NCBI GenBank assembly: GCA_016722025.1
Contig: JADKGZ010000016.1
Location: forward strand, 73,716-137,715
DNA: 64,000 nt
Direction of reading: 5' to 3'
Origin: Acidimicrobiaceae bacterium
GTDB lineage: Bacteria > Actinomycetota > Acidimicrobiia > Acidimicrobiales > Ilumatobacteraceae
The position numbers were made by a program, and so were the translations under genes. Position 1 is the stretch's first letter. Every line of letters starts with the position of its first letter. The notes beneath the pieces were generated by a model. It had not been told where the DNA came from. It saw only the letters and a list, made by a program, of their open reading frames with translations, and made no database searches. Below, one piece after another: positions 1 through 8,168 of the stretch.

Positions 1-557
1 AGCAGTTCGACCTCGTGCTCGTTGGGCACCACGATGTCGCACCACTGCAGGATCTCGGCGCCGATCGGCTGTGCCGGAGCAGGGTTGAGCACCGTGATGG
101 CGCCATCGCGGCGACCGGCGGCCATGGCTCGCGCAACGGCCGGCAGCGGCACTTCCAGTTGGGTGAGCACCACTCGGGCGGCGGGAAGGTCGTCGGCGGT
201 GACGGTGCCGTTGGCGCCGGCAACGACGATGATCGAGTTCTCGCCACTCGAGGCCACCCCGATGAGCGCGCGGCCGGTTGCCAGCGAGGCGATGCCGACG
301 TAGGAGGGGTCGATGTGGTCGGCGGCCAACACCGACAGCAGCGTGGAGGCTGCCGCATCAGCACCAACCGCTCCTACGAACGCCACCGACGCCCCCGCGC
401 GAGCCGCGGCGACGGCCTGGTTGAGGCCCTTTCCTCCCGGGTACTCGGCGTAGCTGGTACCCGGCACGGTCTCGCCGGGGCCCGGAAGCCGCGCGACCGT
501 GGCCACCAGATCGAGGTTGGCACTGCCCACCACGCACACGTCGAACACGGCGGTCAT
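1..557 (-). CDS. rbsK: Ribokinase/PfkB-family sugar kinase, 3' end outside the window
   Basis: Predicted to phosphorylate ribose or a related sugar with ATP in the cytoplasm. The reverse strand reads MTAVFDVCVVGSANLDLVA, then GETVPGTSYAEYPGGKGLNQ, the PfkB N-terminal signature with the GGKG-x-NQ substrate-binding segment around residue 40. VVLTQLEVPLP and NPAPAQPIGAEILQWCDIVV follow, as in RbsK. Only about 185 of the usual 300 residues are present because the gene runs off the left edge, so the C-terminal DTxGAGD catalytic motif cannot be checked. The ATG overlaps the stop of the upstream enoyl-CoA hydratase by four bases (ATGA), so the two are probably co-transcribed. The family is clear; the exact sugar is not. 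Confidence 0.85.
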   Translation of the reverse strand, partial: MTAVFDVCVVGSANLDLVATVARLPGPGETVPGTSYAEYPGGKGLNQAVAAARAGASVAFVGAVGADAAASTLLSVLAADHIDPSYVGIASLATGRALIGVASSGENSIIVVAGANGTVTADDLPAARVVLTQLEVPLPAVARAMAAGRRDGAITVLNPAPAQPIGAEILQWCDIVVPNEHEVEL

Positions 558-1393
558 GCCTGGTGGTCGGACGCTGGACGGAACACGGCCGGTCGCTTCT
601 CGATGAAGGCGGCGACCGCTTCCTTGTGCTCGGCACTCTTCCAGCACTCGGCCAGCAGCGCTTGCTCGCGACGCTGGATGGCGCGCAGGTCGGTGTCGAC
701 CACGTTCTCGGTGAGCAGTTGCTTGGTCATGCGCAGTTGCAGATCCGGGTTCGCGGCATAGCTGTTGGCGGTGGCGAGTGCCGTCGCGAGCAGCTCGGCG
801 GGCTCCGCAAGCCGGTCGGCGAGGCCGATCGCGTGCGCCTCGGTGCCGCTGATCAGCCGGCCTGACAGGAACAGGTCGCTGGCGCGGCCGAAGCCGACTC
901 GGGCGGCCAGCAGGCGAGTGCTGGCCAGCTCGGGCACCAGACCCATCTTGATGAAACCCATGCCGAACTTCGCCGCAGTGGAGGCAACGATCTGGTCGGC
1001 AGGCAGGCACATGGTGACGCCGATGCCGACGGCAGCCCCATTGACCGCGCACACGATCGGCTTGCTCGCGCGCAAGAAGCTCACCCAGTCGAGGCCGGCG
1101 GGCATGCCGCCGACGCCACCGGCCGTGTCGTTACCCGGGTCGCTGCCCTCGATGCGGGTGCGAAAGGTGGCCTCCATGTCGGCGCCGGCGCAGAAGCCAC
1201 GGCCGGCCCCCGTCATCACGATCGCGCCGATCGTCGGATCGTCGTTGGCGGCCTGGATGGCCTGCACCTGCTCCTCGGCCATACGCGGGGTCCATGCGTT
1301 CAGCTTCTCGGGCCGGTCGAGCGTGATGATCGAAACAACGCCCTCGCGAGCGACGCTGATCTGGGTGTAGTCGATGGTTGCCACGGGCGTCAT
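554..1393 (-). CDS. Enoyl-CoA hydratase/isomerase (crotonase) family protein
   Basis: A 279-residue crotonase-fold protein, expected to hydrate or isomerise an acyl-CoA in fatty-acid or related degradation. ITLDRPEKLNAWTPRM is the N-terminal crotonase signature, AIVMTGAGRGFCAGADM carries the first oxyanion-hole segment, and KPIVCAVNGAAVGIGVTM the second. LVPELASTRLLAARVGFGRA is the usual helix with the acidic residue, and the tail GTEAHAIGLADRL fits the family. Length matches single-domain crotonases. The start MTPVATIDYTQI is the first ATG and is followed by a normal N-terminus. It overlaps the downstream ribokinase start by four bases. Substrate cannot be assigned from sequence. Confidence 0.88.
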   Translation of the reverse strand: MTPVATIDYTQISVAREGVVSIITLDRPEKLNAWTPRMAEEQVQAIQAANDDPTIGAIVMTGAGRGFCAGADMEATFRTRIEGSDPGNDTAGGVGGMPAGLDWVSFLRASKPIVCAVNGAAVGIGVTMCLPADQIVASTAAKFGMGFIKMGLVPELASTRLLAARVGFGRASDLFLSGRLISGTEAHAIGLADRLAEPAELLATALATANSYAANPDLQLRMTKQLLTENVVDTDLRAIQRREQALLAECWKSAEHKEAVAAFIEKRPAVFRPASDHQA

Positions 1394-1405
1394 CGTTGCA
1401 GGTCG

Positions 1406-1466
1406 GGACGTCAGATGAGGACGTCGGATGAGGACGTCAGATGGGGACGTCGGATGGGGACGTCAG
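1406..1466. repeat. 13-bp tandem repeat, about 4.7 copies, each with a GACGTC palindrome
   Basis: The unit GGACGTC(A/G)GATG(A/G) repeats head to tail with units starting at 1406, 1419, 1432, 1445 and 1458. The A/G at position 8 alternates from copy to copy, so the array can also be read as a 26-bp unit. Each unit contains the six-base palindrome GACGTC. It fills the gap between the crotonase start and the stop of the upstream GNAT-like gene, running into the last bases of that gene. It is too short, with no spacers, to be a CRISPR array. Confidence 0.85.
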
Positions 1467-2041
1467 CTCGGCGGCGGCGGCGAGCGCAGTTCCCACGTGC
1501 CTCCCGGCCCGTCGAAGCGCAGCGCGTCGGTGAGGCCCAGCTCGTCGCACGCCGCCAACTGATCGGGGCACGCAGAACTTGCCTGCCACCACAGTCGTGG
1601 GAACGTGAACGGCGCGGCGCCCAACCAACTCATGCTCGCCGCGATCAGGTCGGCCGGAGATCGGTCGTGCAACCAGCCGCGCACGACCACGTCGGCCGCA
1701 ACGAGCTGCAACGAGCCGGCACCTTCCAGGCCCCTGGTGCGCAACGCCTCGAGCGCCGGTCGCACGTAAATGCAACCCTGCACCACTCCGTGCAGAAGCA
1801 CGCTGTAGGTGAGGGCGATGCCGTCGCGCTGCTCGCGGTCGTGTCGGACCAGGTCCGCCAGGTTGGACTCGATGGGGAAGTCGGCGGTGGGCCAATCCTG
1901 CCCGCTCCACGCACGCAGCATCGTGATGTCGCGCATCACAGCCGCGTAGTCCTGGTCGAGCAAGGCGGGGGTGAGCGGCACGAACATCATCCCTGCACGC
2001 TCCACCCGCTGCGGCAGATTGCCGGGCAGCCAGCTGGTCAC
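1463..2041 (-). CDS. GNAT-like N-acetyltransferase
   Basis: About 192 residues. The core FVPLTPALLDQDYAAVMRDI, a central FPIESNLADLVRHDREQRDG and YSVLLHGVVQGCIYVRPALE resemble GNAT-type acetyltransferases with the pattern 'ENLADLxRH ... G.IYI.P'. A substrate cannot be given. I chose the GTG at 2041 because it overlaps the TGA of the upstream kinase-like gene as GTGA; the ATG at 1990 is an alternative with a weak GTGGAG site before it. The C-terminus (WELRSPPPPS) ends inside the 13-bp tandem repeat. Family assignment is moderate because no acetyl-CoA loop is unmistakable. Confidence 0.6.
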   Translation of the reverse strand: MTSWLPGNLPQRVERAGMMFVPLTPALLDQDYAAVMRDITMLRAWSGQDWPTADFPIESNLADLVRHDREQRDGIALTYSVLLHGVVQGCIYVRPALEALRTRGLEGAGSLQLVAADVVVRGWLHDRSPADLIAASMSWLGAAPFTFPRLWWQASSACPDQLAACDELGLTDALRFDGPGGTWELRSPPPPS

Positions 2042-3089
2042 GCGGTCGACCGTAGGGGAGAAGCGTCGAGCGAGTCGAGCGCCGGCAGGTAGGTACGAAC
2101 CGCATCGCTGCGGAACTGAGCACAGAGGTCGGGCCGGAAGAAGCGAGCACCTTCGCGCACGACGTAGTTGAGGATGAAGAACCGGTACACCTCGGGAAGG
2201 AACATCACCTCCTCGTCGGTCATCGGGAACACCTGCCGGTACGACCTCAAGAACTCCAGGAACGTGGGTTCCACCAGCGTGTGGGGCCGTACGTGAAGCG
2301 CGTGCGGTCGCCCGTGCTGCTGGACACACGGGACAGGAAGTAGAAGTCGAGCGTGCGCGGCTCGATGCGGAACCAGTCGTAGTCCCACCGGCTGAACAGT
2401 CGGAACCCGCCGTCGGGTTCGGTGGCAACCGAGAAGTTGCCGAGGTTCCAGTCGATGAGCAGCGGGATCCGCGGCCACTCGTCGTAGCCCACCTCGATGA
2501 GCCGTTCGAGGAACCGGTGCGTGTGCTTCCAGAGCACGCCGATGGACTCGGGGGGCAGCTCGAAGTTGCGCGGGGCGAAGGGGCTCTCCAGCAGGTCGAG
2601 GAGGTGGATCGCGTCGCTCTTGACCGTCTTCGAACCGGCAGGGATCTGCGGCGCCAAGTCGGTGCAGGCAAGGTGGAACTCGGCGATCTCGCGCCCGAGG
2701 TTGTGCACCTGGGCCACCGACAGCACACGTGGCAGGTGCTCGCGGCGAGGCACGTCGTCATAGAACACCGCCCACATCTTCTGGTCGTACCAGGTGAAGA
2801 TGCGACCGTCGGCGCAGCGCCACACCTCGGCGAGCATGCCGCTGAAGCGAGTGCCCTCCAGCAGGCGGGCGCAGCGGTTCAACCGGTCGTGGTCTTCGTA
2901 GAACAGGAAGTACGAGCCGTACGACGACACCTTGCCCACCACGCTCGCGCCGTCGTCGAGGTGCAGCCGGTAGACACGATTGGTGGAGACGTTGGCACTC
3001 ACCTCGTCGACCGCCACGATGCTGCGTCGATCGCCGAACGCAGCCCAGGCTGCAGAGATCGCCGTGCGGTGGGGGAGCGAGCCACTCAT
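2038..3089 (-). CDS. Aminoglycoside-phosphotransferase-like kinase fold protein, split by a frameshift
   Basis: The N-terminal part (from MSGSLPHRTAISAAWAAFGD) reads like an APH/choline-kinase fold: a beta-rich lobe, then PRIPLLIDWNLGNFSV (around residue 225), where the D-x-x-x-x-N catalytic pattern of this family would be, and FSRWDYDWFRIEPRTLDFYF. The frame is lost near 2285 in a run of Cs; the other frame resumes as TLVEPTFLEFLRSYRQVFPM and runs to a TGA at 2038. A single missing C restores one 350-residue protein, so a sequencing error is more likely than decay. It starts divergently from the P450 gene, with 22 bp between start codons, and overlaps the GNAT-like gene by four bases. The substrate is unknown. 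Confidence 0.65.
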
Positions 3090-3111
3090 GCCGGGCATCG
3101 TACGCGGGTCG

Positions 3112-4272
3112 ATGGCTACGCTGCCGCGTGTGACGGCAGAAGGCACCGATCTCACCGGTCTCGACCTGCGCCACCATCAGGTGTTGCACTCCTTGCGCGA
3201 GCACGGCCCGGTGGTCTGGCTGCCGTCGATCGGCGGCTGGGTGGTGCTCTCGCGCCAGCTCGCGATCTCGGTGATGCGCGATGCCGCCACCTACACCGTC
3301 GACGATCCTCGGTTCAGCACTGCGCAGGTCGTCGGCCCCAGCATGCTGTCGCTGGATGGAGCAGCACACCGTCGGCATCGCGAGCCGTTCGCTGCCGCCT
3401 TCCTGCCCGCCGTGGTCACACCTCGCGACGGGCCGCTGATCACCGAGCAGGCCCACCGCCTCGTACGACTGTTGCGTCCCAGAGGTCGAGCCGAGCTGCG
3501 CCGCGAGCTCGCCGGCCCGATGGCCGTTGCCGTTGCCGCCGCAGCGCTCGGGCTCGACGACACGCCGGTGTCCGCCCTGCTCGGCTGGTACGACCTGATC
3601 GTCGCCGCGGTGAACGAGGTGTCGAGCGGTGGCACGGCGAGCCGGGAAGGGGGCGAGGCCGTGTCGTCGCTGGCGGCCGCAGTACGGCGAGCTGCCTGCC
3701 GACCCGACTCGTTGCTGGCTCGCATCGCGCAGCAGATGAGCGATGACGAACTGGTGTCGAATGCCGCAGTGTTCCTGTTCGGCGGCATCGAGACGAGCGA
3801 GGGCATGACCAGCAACGTGCTGCACCACCTGCTCGCCGACCCGACGCAGTTGGAGGCCGTACGTGCACAGCCGGCGCTCGTCGACTCGGCGATCGAGGAG
3901 TCGCTACGGCTCGAACCGGCCGCCGCCCGCGTGGATCGCTACGCCACCGCCGATGTGGAGCTGGGCGGCGTGCTGATTCGCCGGCGCGACCTGGTGGTGG
4001 TGTCGCTCGCCGCCGCAAACCGTGACCCGGAGCACTTCGACGAGCCGGATCGATTCATCGTCGGGCGCAGCAACGGCCGCACGCACCTCAGCTTCGCGAC
4101 CGGCCCACACGCGTGCATCGGCGCGCAGCTGGCACGGCTGGAGACTCGGGCAGTGGTGGGCGCGGTGCTCGAGCAGTTGCCCGGCATCGAGCTGACGTCG
4201 CCGGTGACGACGACCGGCGTGATCTTCCGCAAACCGGTAGACCTGCACGCCGCCTGGCACCCAGGCGGCTGA
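3112..4272 (+). CDS. Cytochrome P450
   Basis: A 386-residue soluble bacterial P450. The I-helix contains FGGIETSEGM (about residues 222-231), the ExxR pair is in EESLRLEP (E263, R266), and the haem loop is LSFATGPHACIGAQLARLE with the proximal cysteine at residue 335. The I-helix has GIETS where many P450s have (A/G)GxxT, so the oxygen-activating Thr is kept. The protein is expected to mono-oxygenate a small organic substrate with help from a ferredoxin, but no redox partner gene is adjacent. The start was set at the ATG of MATLPRVTAEG; a GTG six codons downstream is also possible. It is divergent from the kinase-like gene and ends one base before the convergent WhiB stop. Confidence 0.93.
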   Translation: MATLPRVTAEGTDLTGLDLRHHQVLHSLREHGPVVWLPSIGGWVVLSRQLAISVMRDAATYTVDDPRFSTAQVVGPSMLSLDGAAHRRHREPFAAAFLPAVVTPRDGPLITEQAHRLVRLLRPRGRAELRRELAGPMAVAVAAAALGLDDTPVSALLGWYDLIVAAVNEVSSGGTASREGGEAVSSLAAAVRRAACRPDSLLARIAQQMSDDELVSNAAVFLFGGIETSEGMTSNVLHHLLADPTQLEAVRAQPALVDSAIEESLRLEPAAARVDRYATADVELGGVLIRRRDLVVVSLAAANRDPEHFDEPDRFIVGRSNGRTHLSFATGPHACIGAQLARLETRAVVGAVLEQLPGIELTSPVTTTGVIFRKPVDLHAAWHPGG

Positions 4273-4578
4273 TCAGATGACGTTGCGGGCTCGCACGCCG
4301 ATGGGAGCGATGAGGCGGAAGCCGGCGGCGTGACGCTCGTCCTCGCTCTCGCCCCCCCAGTAGCCGTACTCGTGGTTGGTGCGGGCGAAGGCTCGGCAGG
4401 TGCCGTTCACCTGGCAGCTGCCACACACGTCGCGAGCGGCGGCTTCGCGACGCTCGCGCGCCTGCGGCCGTTCGGCGGGCAGCGGAAAGAACAGGTGCGT
4501 GAGCCCGCGACAGGCTGCATCGTTCATCCATCGATCGTCGGTGATGACGCGCTGCACGAAAAGATCGACCGCTGCCAT
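4273..4578 (-). CDS. WhiB-family iron-sulfur transcription factor
   Basis: A 101-residue Wbl protein. Four cysteines that bind a [4Fe-4S] cluster are visible: C23 in DAACRG, then C52-x2-C55-x5-C61 in VCGSCQVNGTCRA. The G(Y/V)WGG turn follows as YGYWGGESEDER, and the C-terminus is basic. Wbl proteins are confined to Actinobacteria and their phages and bind the primary sigma factor. A Shine-Dalgarno-like AGGGGG lies just before the ATG, and upstream sequence around 4600-4625 has a plausible promoter, unlike the leaderless genes elsewhere in the window. The subgroup (WhiB1-7) cannot be decided. Confidence 0.93.
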   Translation of the reverse strand: MAAVDLFVQRVITDDRWMNDAACRGLTHLFFPLPAERPQARERREAAARDVCGSCQVNGTCRAFARTNHEYGYWGGESEDERHAAGFRLIAPIGVRARNVI

Positions 4579-4673
4579 GGAACCCCCTGTTCACTCTGGC
4601 GAGATACTTGCACTGAGCAAGTAGTCACAGGATACGCGATGGAAATGCTCCCGTAAAGACTTCTCGCCGGAAT

Positions 4674-5744
4674 TCATCCAAGAAGGTGGCGGACCCCTGC
4701 TGCAAAGCGATCGACGTCGTCGGCGGTGGTGTCCCAGGCGGTCATCCAACGCACTTGGCGGCGGCTGATGTCCCAATCCCAGAAGAAGCACCAGTCGCAG
4801 AGTGCCGCGATCGCGTCGGCCGGCAACTGCGGGAAGAGGCTGTTGACCTGTGGCGCGTGATCGAACTCGACGCCGGGGATGTGACGAGTCGCCTCGTACA
4901 GCTGGAGCGCCATCTGGTTCGAGTGCTGAGCACCCTTGATCCACAGGTCGTCGTCGAGCAGGGCATTGAACTGCGCAGCAACGAAGCGCATCTTCGACGG
5001 CAACTGGTTCACCATCTTGCGCACGTACTTCGCGCGCTGCGCCAGGGCCGCGTCGAGGTACACCACGGCTTCACCCCCGAGCAGGCCTGCCTTGGTGCCG
5101 CCGAAGCTGACCACATCGACGCCGGCATCGACCGTGAAGCTGCGCAGCGCTGCGACGGTGCCACCCAACGCGGCAGTGGCATTCGAGAGCCGGGCGCCGT
5201 CGAGGTGCACGAGCATGCCCATGCGGTGCGCCGTGTCGCACAGTGCCGCCACCTCGTCGGGTGTGTACACCGTGCCCAGCTCGGTGCTCTGCGTGATGCT
5301 GACCACGCCGGGTTGCGCGTGGTGCTGCACGCCCTGCAGGTGCGCCAGGCCCTCGAGTTGCTCGGGCACCAGCTTCGCGGCAGGGGCCGGCAGCGTGAGC
5401 AGCTTGGCGCCGAGCGCACGCTCGGGTGCGCCGGCCTCGTCGACGGCGATGTGCGCCCACTCGCTGCACACCACGCACTCGGCTGGGTGCACCATCGTGG
5501 CCAACGACATCACGTTGGCGCCAGTGCCGTTGAACACCAGGAACGTCTCGCTGGTGGGGCCGAACAGGTCGCGGAAGCGAGCATGCGCCTCGTCGGTCCA
5601 GCGGTCGCTGCCGTAGGCGAGTGCGTGCCCGTCGTTGGCCGCCACCACCGCCTGGATCACCGCCGGGTGGGCGCCGGCCGCATTGTCGCTGGCGAAGGCC
5701 CGATCGGGCGCGGGTGGCATGGTGGCAACGCGAGAATTGATCAT
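4674..5744 (-). CDS. ltaE: Low-specificity L-threonine aldolase (PLP, beta-eliminating lyase family)
   Basis: Predicted to cleave L-threonine or allo-threonine to glycine and acetaldehyde. FASDNAAGAHPAVIQAVVAA is the family N-terminus with SDN, and HLDGARLSNATAAL contains the conserved D and R residues that hold PLP. VDVVSFGGTKAGLLGGEAVV carries the Schiff-base lysine in the GGTK motif. Length (356 aa) matches bacterial LtaE. I chose the ATG of MINSRVATMPP; a second ATG eight codons later also fits. The gene is divergent from the DinB-like gene, with 35 bp between starts. A glycine-forming aldolase is of interest given the glycine-cleavage genes at 31-39 kb, though they are not linked in an operon. 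Confidence 0.9.
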   Translation of the reverse strand: MINSRVATMPPAPDRAFASDNAAGAHPAVIQAVVAANDGHALAYGSDRWTDEAHARFRDLFGPTSETFLVFNGTGANVMSLATMVHPAECVVCSEWAHIAVDEAGAPERALGAKLLTLPAPAAKLVPEQLEGLAHLQGVQHHAQPGVVSITQSTELGTVYTPDEVAALCDTAHRMGMLVHLDGARLSNATAALGGTVAALRSFTVDAGVDVVSFGGTKAGLLGGEAVVYLDAALAQRAKYVRKMVNQLPSKMRFVAAQFNALLDDDLWIKGAQHSNQMALQLYEATRHIPGVEFDHAPQVNSLFPQLPADAIAALCDWCFFWDWDISRRQVRWMTAWDTTADDVDRFAAGVRHLLG

Positions 5745-5765
5745 CGCCGGCCAGTCTGCCGGGCG

Positions 5766-5771
5766 TACTCT
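5766..5771 (+). promoter_or_regulatory. Candidate -10 box of a leaderless promoter (TACTCT)
   Basis: TACTCT ends eight bases before the ATG at 5780, and no Shine-Dalgarno sequence lies between. This is the spacing expected when transcription begins at the start codon. Confidence 0.45.
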
Positions 5772-5779
5772 CGACTGCC

Positions 5780-6517
5780 ATGACCCTGGACCATCTTGCA
5801 TTGCTGGCCACCGACGCAGAAGCCTTCTCCGTCGCCGTCGAGACGGGGCCGGCGGATGCACCGATCGCCGGCTGCCCCGGCTGGCGACTGCCGGAACTGG
5901 GCGCTCATCTCGGCGGCGTGCACCGGTGGGCGAGAGCCGCCATCATCACCGGCGCCGTGCCGCAACTCGACCCTGCTGCCGACCCAGCGCCATCGGAGCT
6001 GGGGCAGCTGGCCGTGTGGCTGCGCGAGGGCGCTGCGCGGCTGCTCGCCACCTTGCACGATCTCGACCCGCAGCAACCCACGTGGCATCCGTTCCCAGTG
6101 GAGCCGAAGGTGGCCGGTCTGTGGCGCCGACGTCAGGCGCAGGAGGCGTCGGTGCACCGCTGGGACGCCCAACGGGCTGTCGGGCAGTCTCCGTCGATCG
6201 ATGCCGAGTTCGCCGCCGACGGCATCGACGAGTACTGGACGGTGATGCTGCCACGCCTCATCACTCGTGAGCACCTGGTGGTGCCCTCCACCACGTTCGC
6301 CGCCGAGACCACCGATACCGGCCAGCGGTGGGTGGTGCACGGCGACAGCGGCCGAGTGGAGATCGCTGCGCCGGGCGTGGAGCCGGCGGCCTGCATACGA
6401 GGCGACGCTCAGCACGTGCTGCTCAGCCTGTGGGGCCGGCCCGTGCCGGCGAATGCCGTGTCCACCTCCGGCGATCAGGCTGTGGCCGATTCCTGGCTTG
6501 CGCTCGGCGGCGCCTGA
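5780..6517 (+). CDS. Maleylpyruvate isomerase family mycothiol-dependent enzyme (DinB-like fold)
   Basis: A 245-residue member of the actinobacterial MDMPI family. The N-terminal four-helix domain shows the characteristic GCPGWRLPELGAHLGGVHRW (about residues 31-50) and later RRQAQEASVHRWDAQR, where metal-binding histidines sit (H44, H48 and H127 region). The C-terminal half (QHVLLSLWGRPVP) is the second small domain of the family. Members use mycothiol or bind metal in thiol-dependent reactions; the substrate is unknown. It starts eight bases after a TACTCT box without a ribosome-binding site, so it is probably leaderless. It is divergent from the threonine aldolase. Confidence 0.85.
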   Translation: MTLDHLALLATDAEAFSVAVETGPADAPIAGCPGWRLPELGAHLGGVHRWARAAIITGAVPQLDPAADPAPSELGQLAVWLREGAARLLATLHDLDPQQPTWHPFPVEPKVAGLWRRRQAQEASVHRWDAQRAVGQSPSIDAEFAADGIDEYWTVMLPRLITREHLVVPSTTFAAETTDTGQRWVVHGDSGRVEIAAPGVEPAACIRGDAQHVLLSLWGRPVPANAVSTSGDQAVADSWLALGGA

Positions 6518-6523
6518 CAGCGA

Positions 6524-7108
6524 TCAGGTGACGGGCTCGGCCGCCGACTCCTCCTTGAGGCGGATGGGGCCGAAACGACCGGCTTTGAGGCCTTCCTTGC
6601 CCTCGTAGAACGCACGAATGCGATCCATGTCGGCAACGATGTCGCCAGAGGCAGTGATGGCGGGGCCGAAACCGCCGGTGCGTGTGGCGCGGTCGACGAA
6701 CGCGAGGACGATCGGCACCTGGGCCTGCTCGGCAATGCGGTAGAAGCCCGACTTCCAGTACTCGGTGCGCGAGCGTGTGCCTTCCGCCGGCACCAGCAGC
6801 GCCAACTGGTCGCGCACGGAGAACTCGTTCGCCAGCGAAGCGACCATGCCGCCCGGGGCGCTGCGGTCGATGGCAACCCCGCCCAGTCGACGCATGATCG
6901 GCCCCATCGGGCCCTTGAACAGCGTGCGCTTGCCGAGCCACGACACGGGCACGCCGCTCACCTTCGCCAGTGCGAGCGTCAGTGGGAAGTCCCAGTTGGT
7001 GGTGTGCGGCGCCGCGATCATCACGCAGTGCGCCGGTACCGGCTCGGCGGGTTCCACCGCCTGCCATCGCCAGATGAACAACCAGAAGCGCGCCAACAGC
7101 ATCGACAT
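6524..7108 (-). CDS. Lysophospholipid/1-acylglycerol-3-phosphate acyltransferase family protein
   Basis: A 194-residue PlsC-like acyltransferase. The catalytic block is IAAPHTTNWDFPL (H-x4-D, residues 35-40), and the phosphate-binding block is LVPAEGTRSRTEYWKSGFY (EGTR around residue 109). GGVAIDRS is the usual block between them. The short length and the ALL(V)PAEGTRS form match the acyltransferases often found alone in Actinobacteria. It probably transfers a fatty acyl group to a lysophospholipid at the inner membrane face. A TAGGGT box lies six bases upstream of the ATG with no Shine-Dalgarno sequence. Confidence 0.87.
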   Translation of the reverse strand: MSMLLARFWLFIWRWQAVEPAEPVPAHCVMIAAPHTTNWDFPLTLALAKVSGVPVSWLGKRTLFKGPMGPIMRRLGGVAIDRSAPGGMVASLANEFSVRDQLALLVPAEGTRSRTEYWKSGFYRIAEQAQVPIVLAFVDRATRTGGFGPAITASGDIVADMDRIRAFYEGKEGLKAGRFGPIRLKEESAAEPVT

Positions 7109-7114
7109 CGCGGC

Positions 7115-7120
7115 ACCCTA
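7115..7120 (-). promoter_or_regulatory. Candidate leaderless -10 box (TAGGGT)
   Basis: On the minus strand TAGGGT is followed by six bases and then the ATG of the acyltransferase gene at 7108. Confidence 0.4.
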
Positions 7121-7146
7121 ACGTGCGAGCGCAGCGGCTGGGCTGG

Positions 7147-8103
7147 TCACGCGCCGAAGTGGGTGACGATCACGCGGTCGACGCGCTGGCCGGCGCTGGC
7201 CGACAGGTCGGTCACGGCCATCGACCGTTGCAGCCAACGGTCGTACCCGTCGAATCGTGGCTGATAGGGCGTGCGGCCGTGTACCGCCACGTTGTTGTCG
7301 ACGACCAGCAGGTCGCCGGCCTGCAACGCAAGGCCGGTGTGCCTGGCCTCCACGGCAGCGGAGAGCGCGAGGAGCGCATCGTCGGCTTCGTCGTCGGTGC
7401 CGACCATCAGATCGGCGTCGAACACCATCGTTGGCCGGTCGCGCTCGCCACTGAGCACGCTCATCGGGGCCCCCAGCACGTTGGAGCGACCATGGAGGTA
7501 GCTCTCGTCGACCGCAGTCCGGAAGCGAGGCTGGAACAGCGTGTCGACGACTCGACCCGGAAGGTGAGGCAGCACTTCGAAGATCGACGACAGCGTGGTG
7601 ACCGCGTGCTCGTCGCCGCGCAGGCACAGCAACATCAGGTAGCGCGGGCGGTGCGGGTGGAAGGCGGCCTCGGTGTGGAACATGAGGGTCACCTTCGACG
7701 ACGTGCTCACCTGCCGGTCGGCGTTGGCCTGCACCGGTACCAGGTTCTGGACCAGGTCGCCACCATGTTCTGGTTCGTAGCCGACCGGGTGGCCCAAGCG
7801 GCGGGCGACGGTGAGCAGCGTGAACTCGCTCACGCGGTCCTTGTCGGTGGCGGCGGTGGGTGAAGTGGGGGTCTGCGGCAGGCAGCCCACGGGAAGCCCG
7901 CGCAGCACGATGGCCCCGGCTTGCGGAGGGGCGTCGGCGAAGTCGACGAGCGCATCGTGGATGACAGCGGGCAGCAACCGCCCGGCGTGCCCGGCGGCGC
8001 GCACGAACTCGTGATCGCCGATGCTGCAGGTAGGAACCGGCATGGGTACCCATTCCGGCGACTCGATCACCTGCGGCTGTGCGTGGTCGGTCATGGTGGT
8101 CAT
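7147..8103 (-). CDS. TauD/TfdA-family Fe(II)/2-oxoglutarate oxygenase, AsnO/VioC (clavaminate synthase-like) type
   Basis: A 318-residue oxygenase. The iron-binding HxE is in MFHTEAAFHPHRPRYLML (H143, E145); HxE instead of HxD is typical of the amino-acid beta-hydroxylases AsnO and VioC. The distal His is in VVDNNVAVHGRTPY, and the 2-oxoglutarate-binding Arg lies in FDGYDRWLQRSMAV, close to the AsnO/VioC tail. It probably hydroxylates a free or carrier-bound amino acid such as Arg or Asn. A GGAGG lies nine bases before the chosen ATG at 8103. It is divergent from an RpiR-type regulator, with a palindrome between them. No peptide-synthetase gene is nearby, so its pathway is unclear. Confidence 0.88.
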   Translation of the reverse strand: MTTMTDHAQPQVIESPEWVPMPVPTCSIGDHEFVRAAGHAGRLLPAVIHDALVDFADAPPQAGAIVLRGLPVGCLPQTPTSPTAATDKDRVSEFTLLTVARRLGHPVGYEPEHGGDLVQNLVPVQANADRQVSTSSKVTLMFHTEAAFHPHRPRYLMLLCLRGDEHAVTTLSSIFEVLPHLPGRVVDTLFQPRFRTAVDESYLHGRSNVLGAPMSVLSGERDRPTMVFDADLMVGTDDEADDALLALSAAVEARHTGLALQAGDLLVVDNNVAVHGRTPYQPRFDGYDRWLQRSMAVTDLSASAGQRVDRVIVTHFGA

Positions 8104-8119
8104 CGTTCGCGTCCTCCAG

Positions 8120-8135
8120 TGGAATGTACGTTCCA
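8120..8135. promoter_or_regulatory. Palindrome TGGAA-N6-TTCCA between divergent genes, candidate operator
   Basis: TGGAATGTACGTTCCA lies in the 65-bp gap between the oxygenase gene (minus) and the RpiR-type gene (plus). The five-base arms are perfect. A related half-site GGAACATCCG follows at 8151-8160. The position suits autoregulation and control of the oxygenase by the RpiR protein; this is inferred from position and symmetry only. Confidence 0.5.
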
Positions 8136-8168
8136 AGTCTAGCGTCATTCGGAACATCCGTATCGAAC

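Noticed and set aside
1406..1466. CRISPR array
   Set aside because: Units are 13 bp with no spacers and no cas genes nearby.
2517..3746. Plus-strand frame of 409 codons
   Set aside because: Overlaps the kinase-like gene and the P450 in other frames; no domain is visible.
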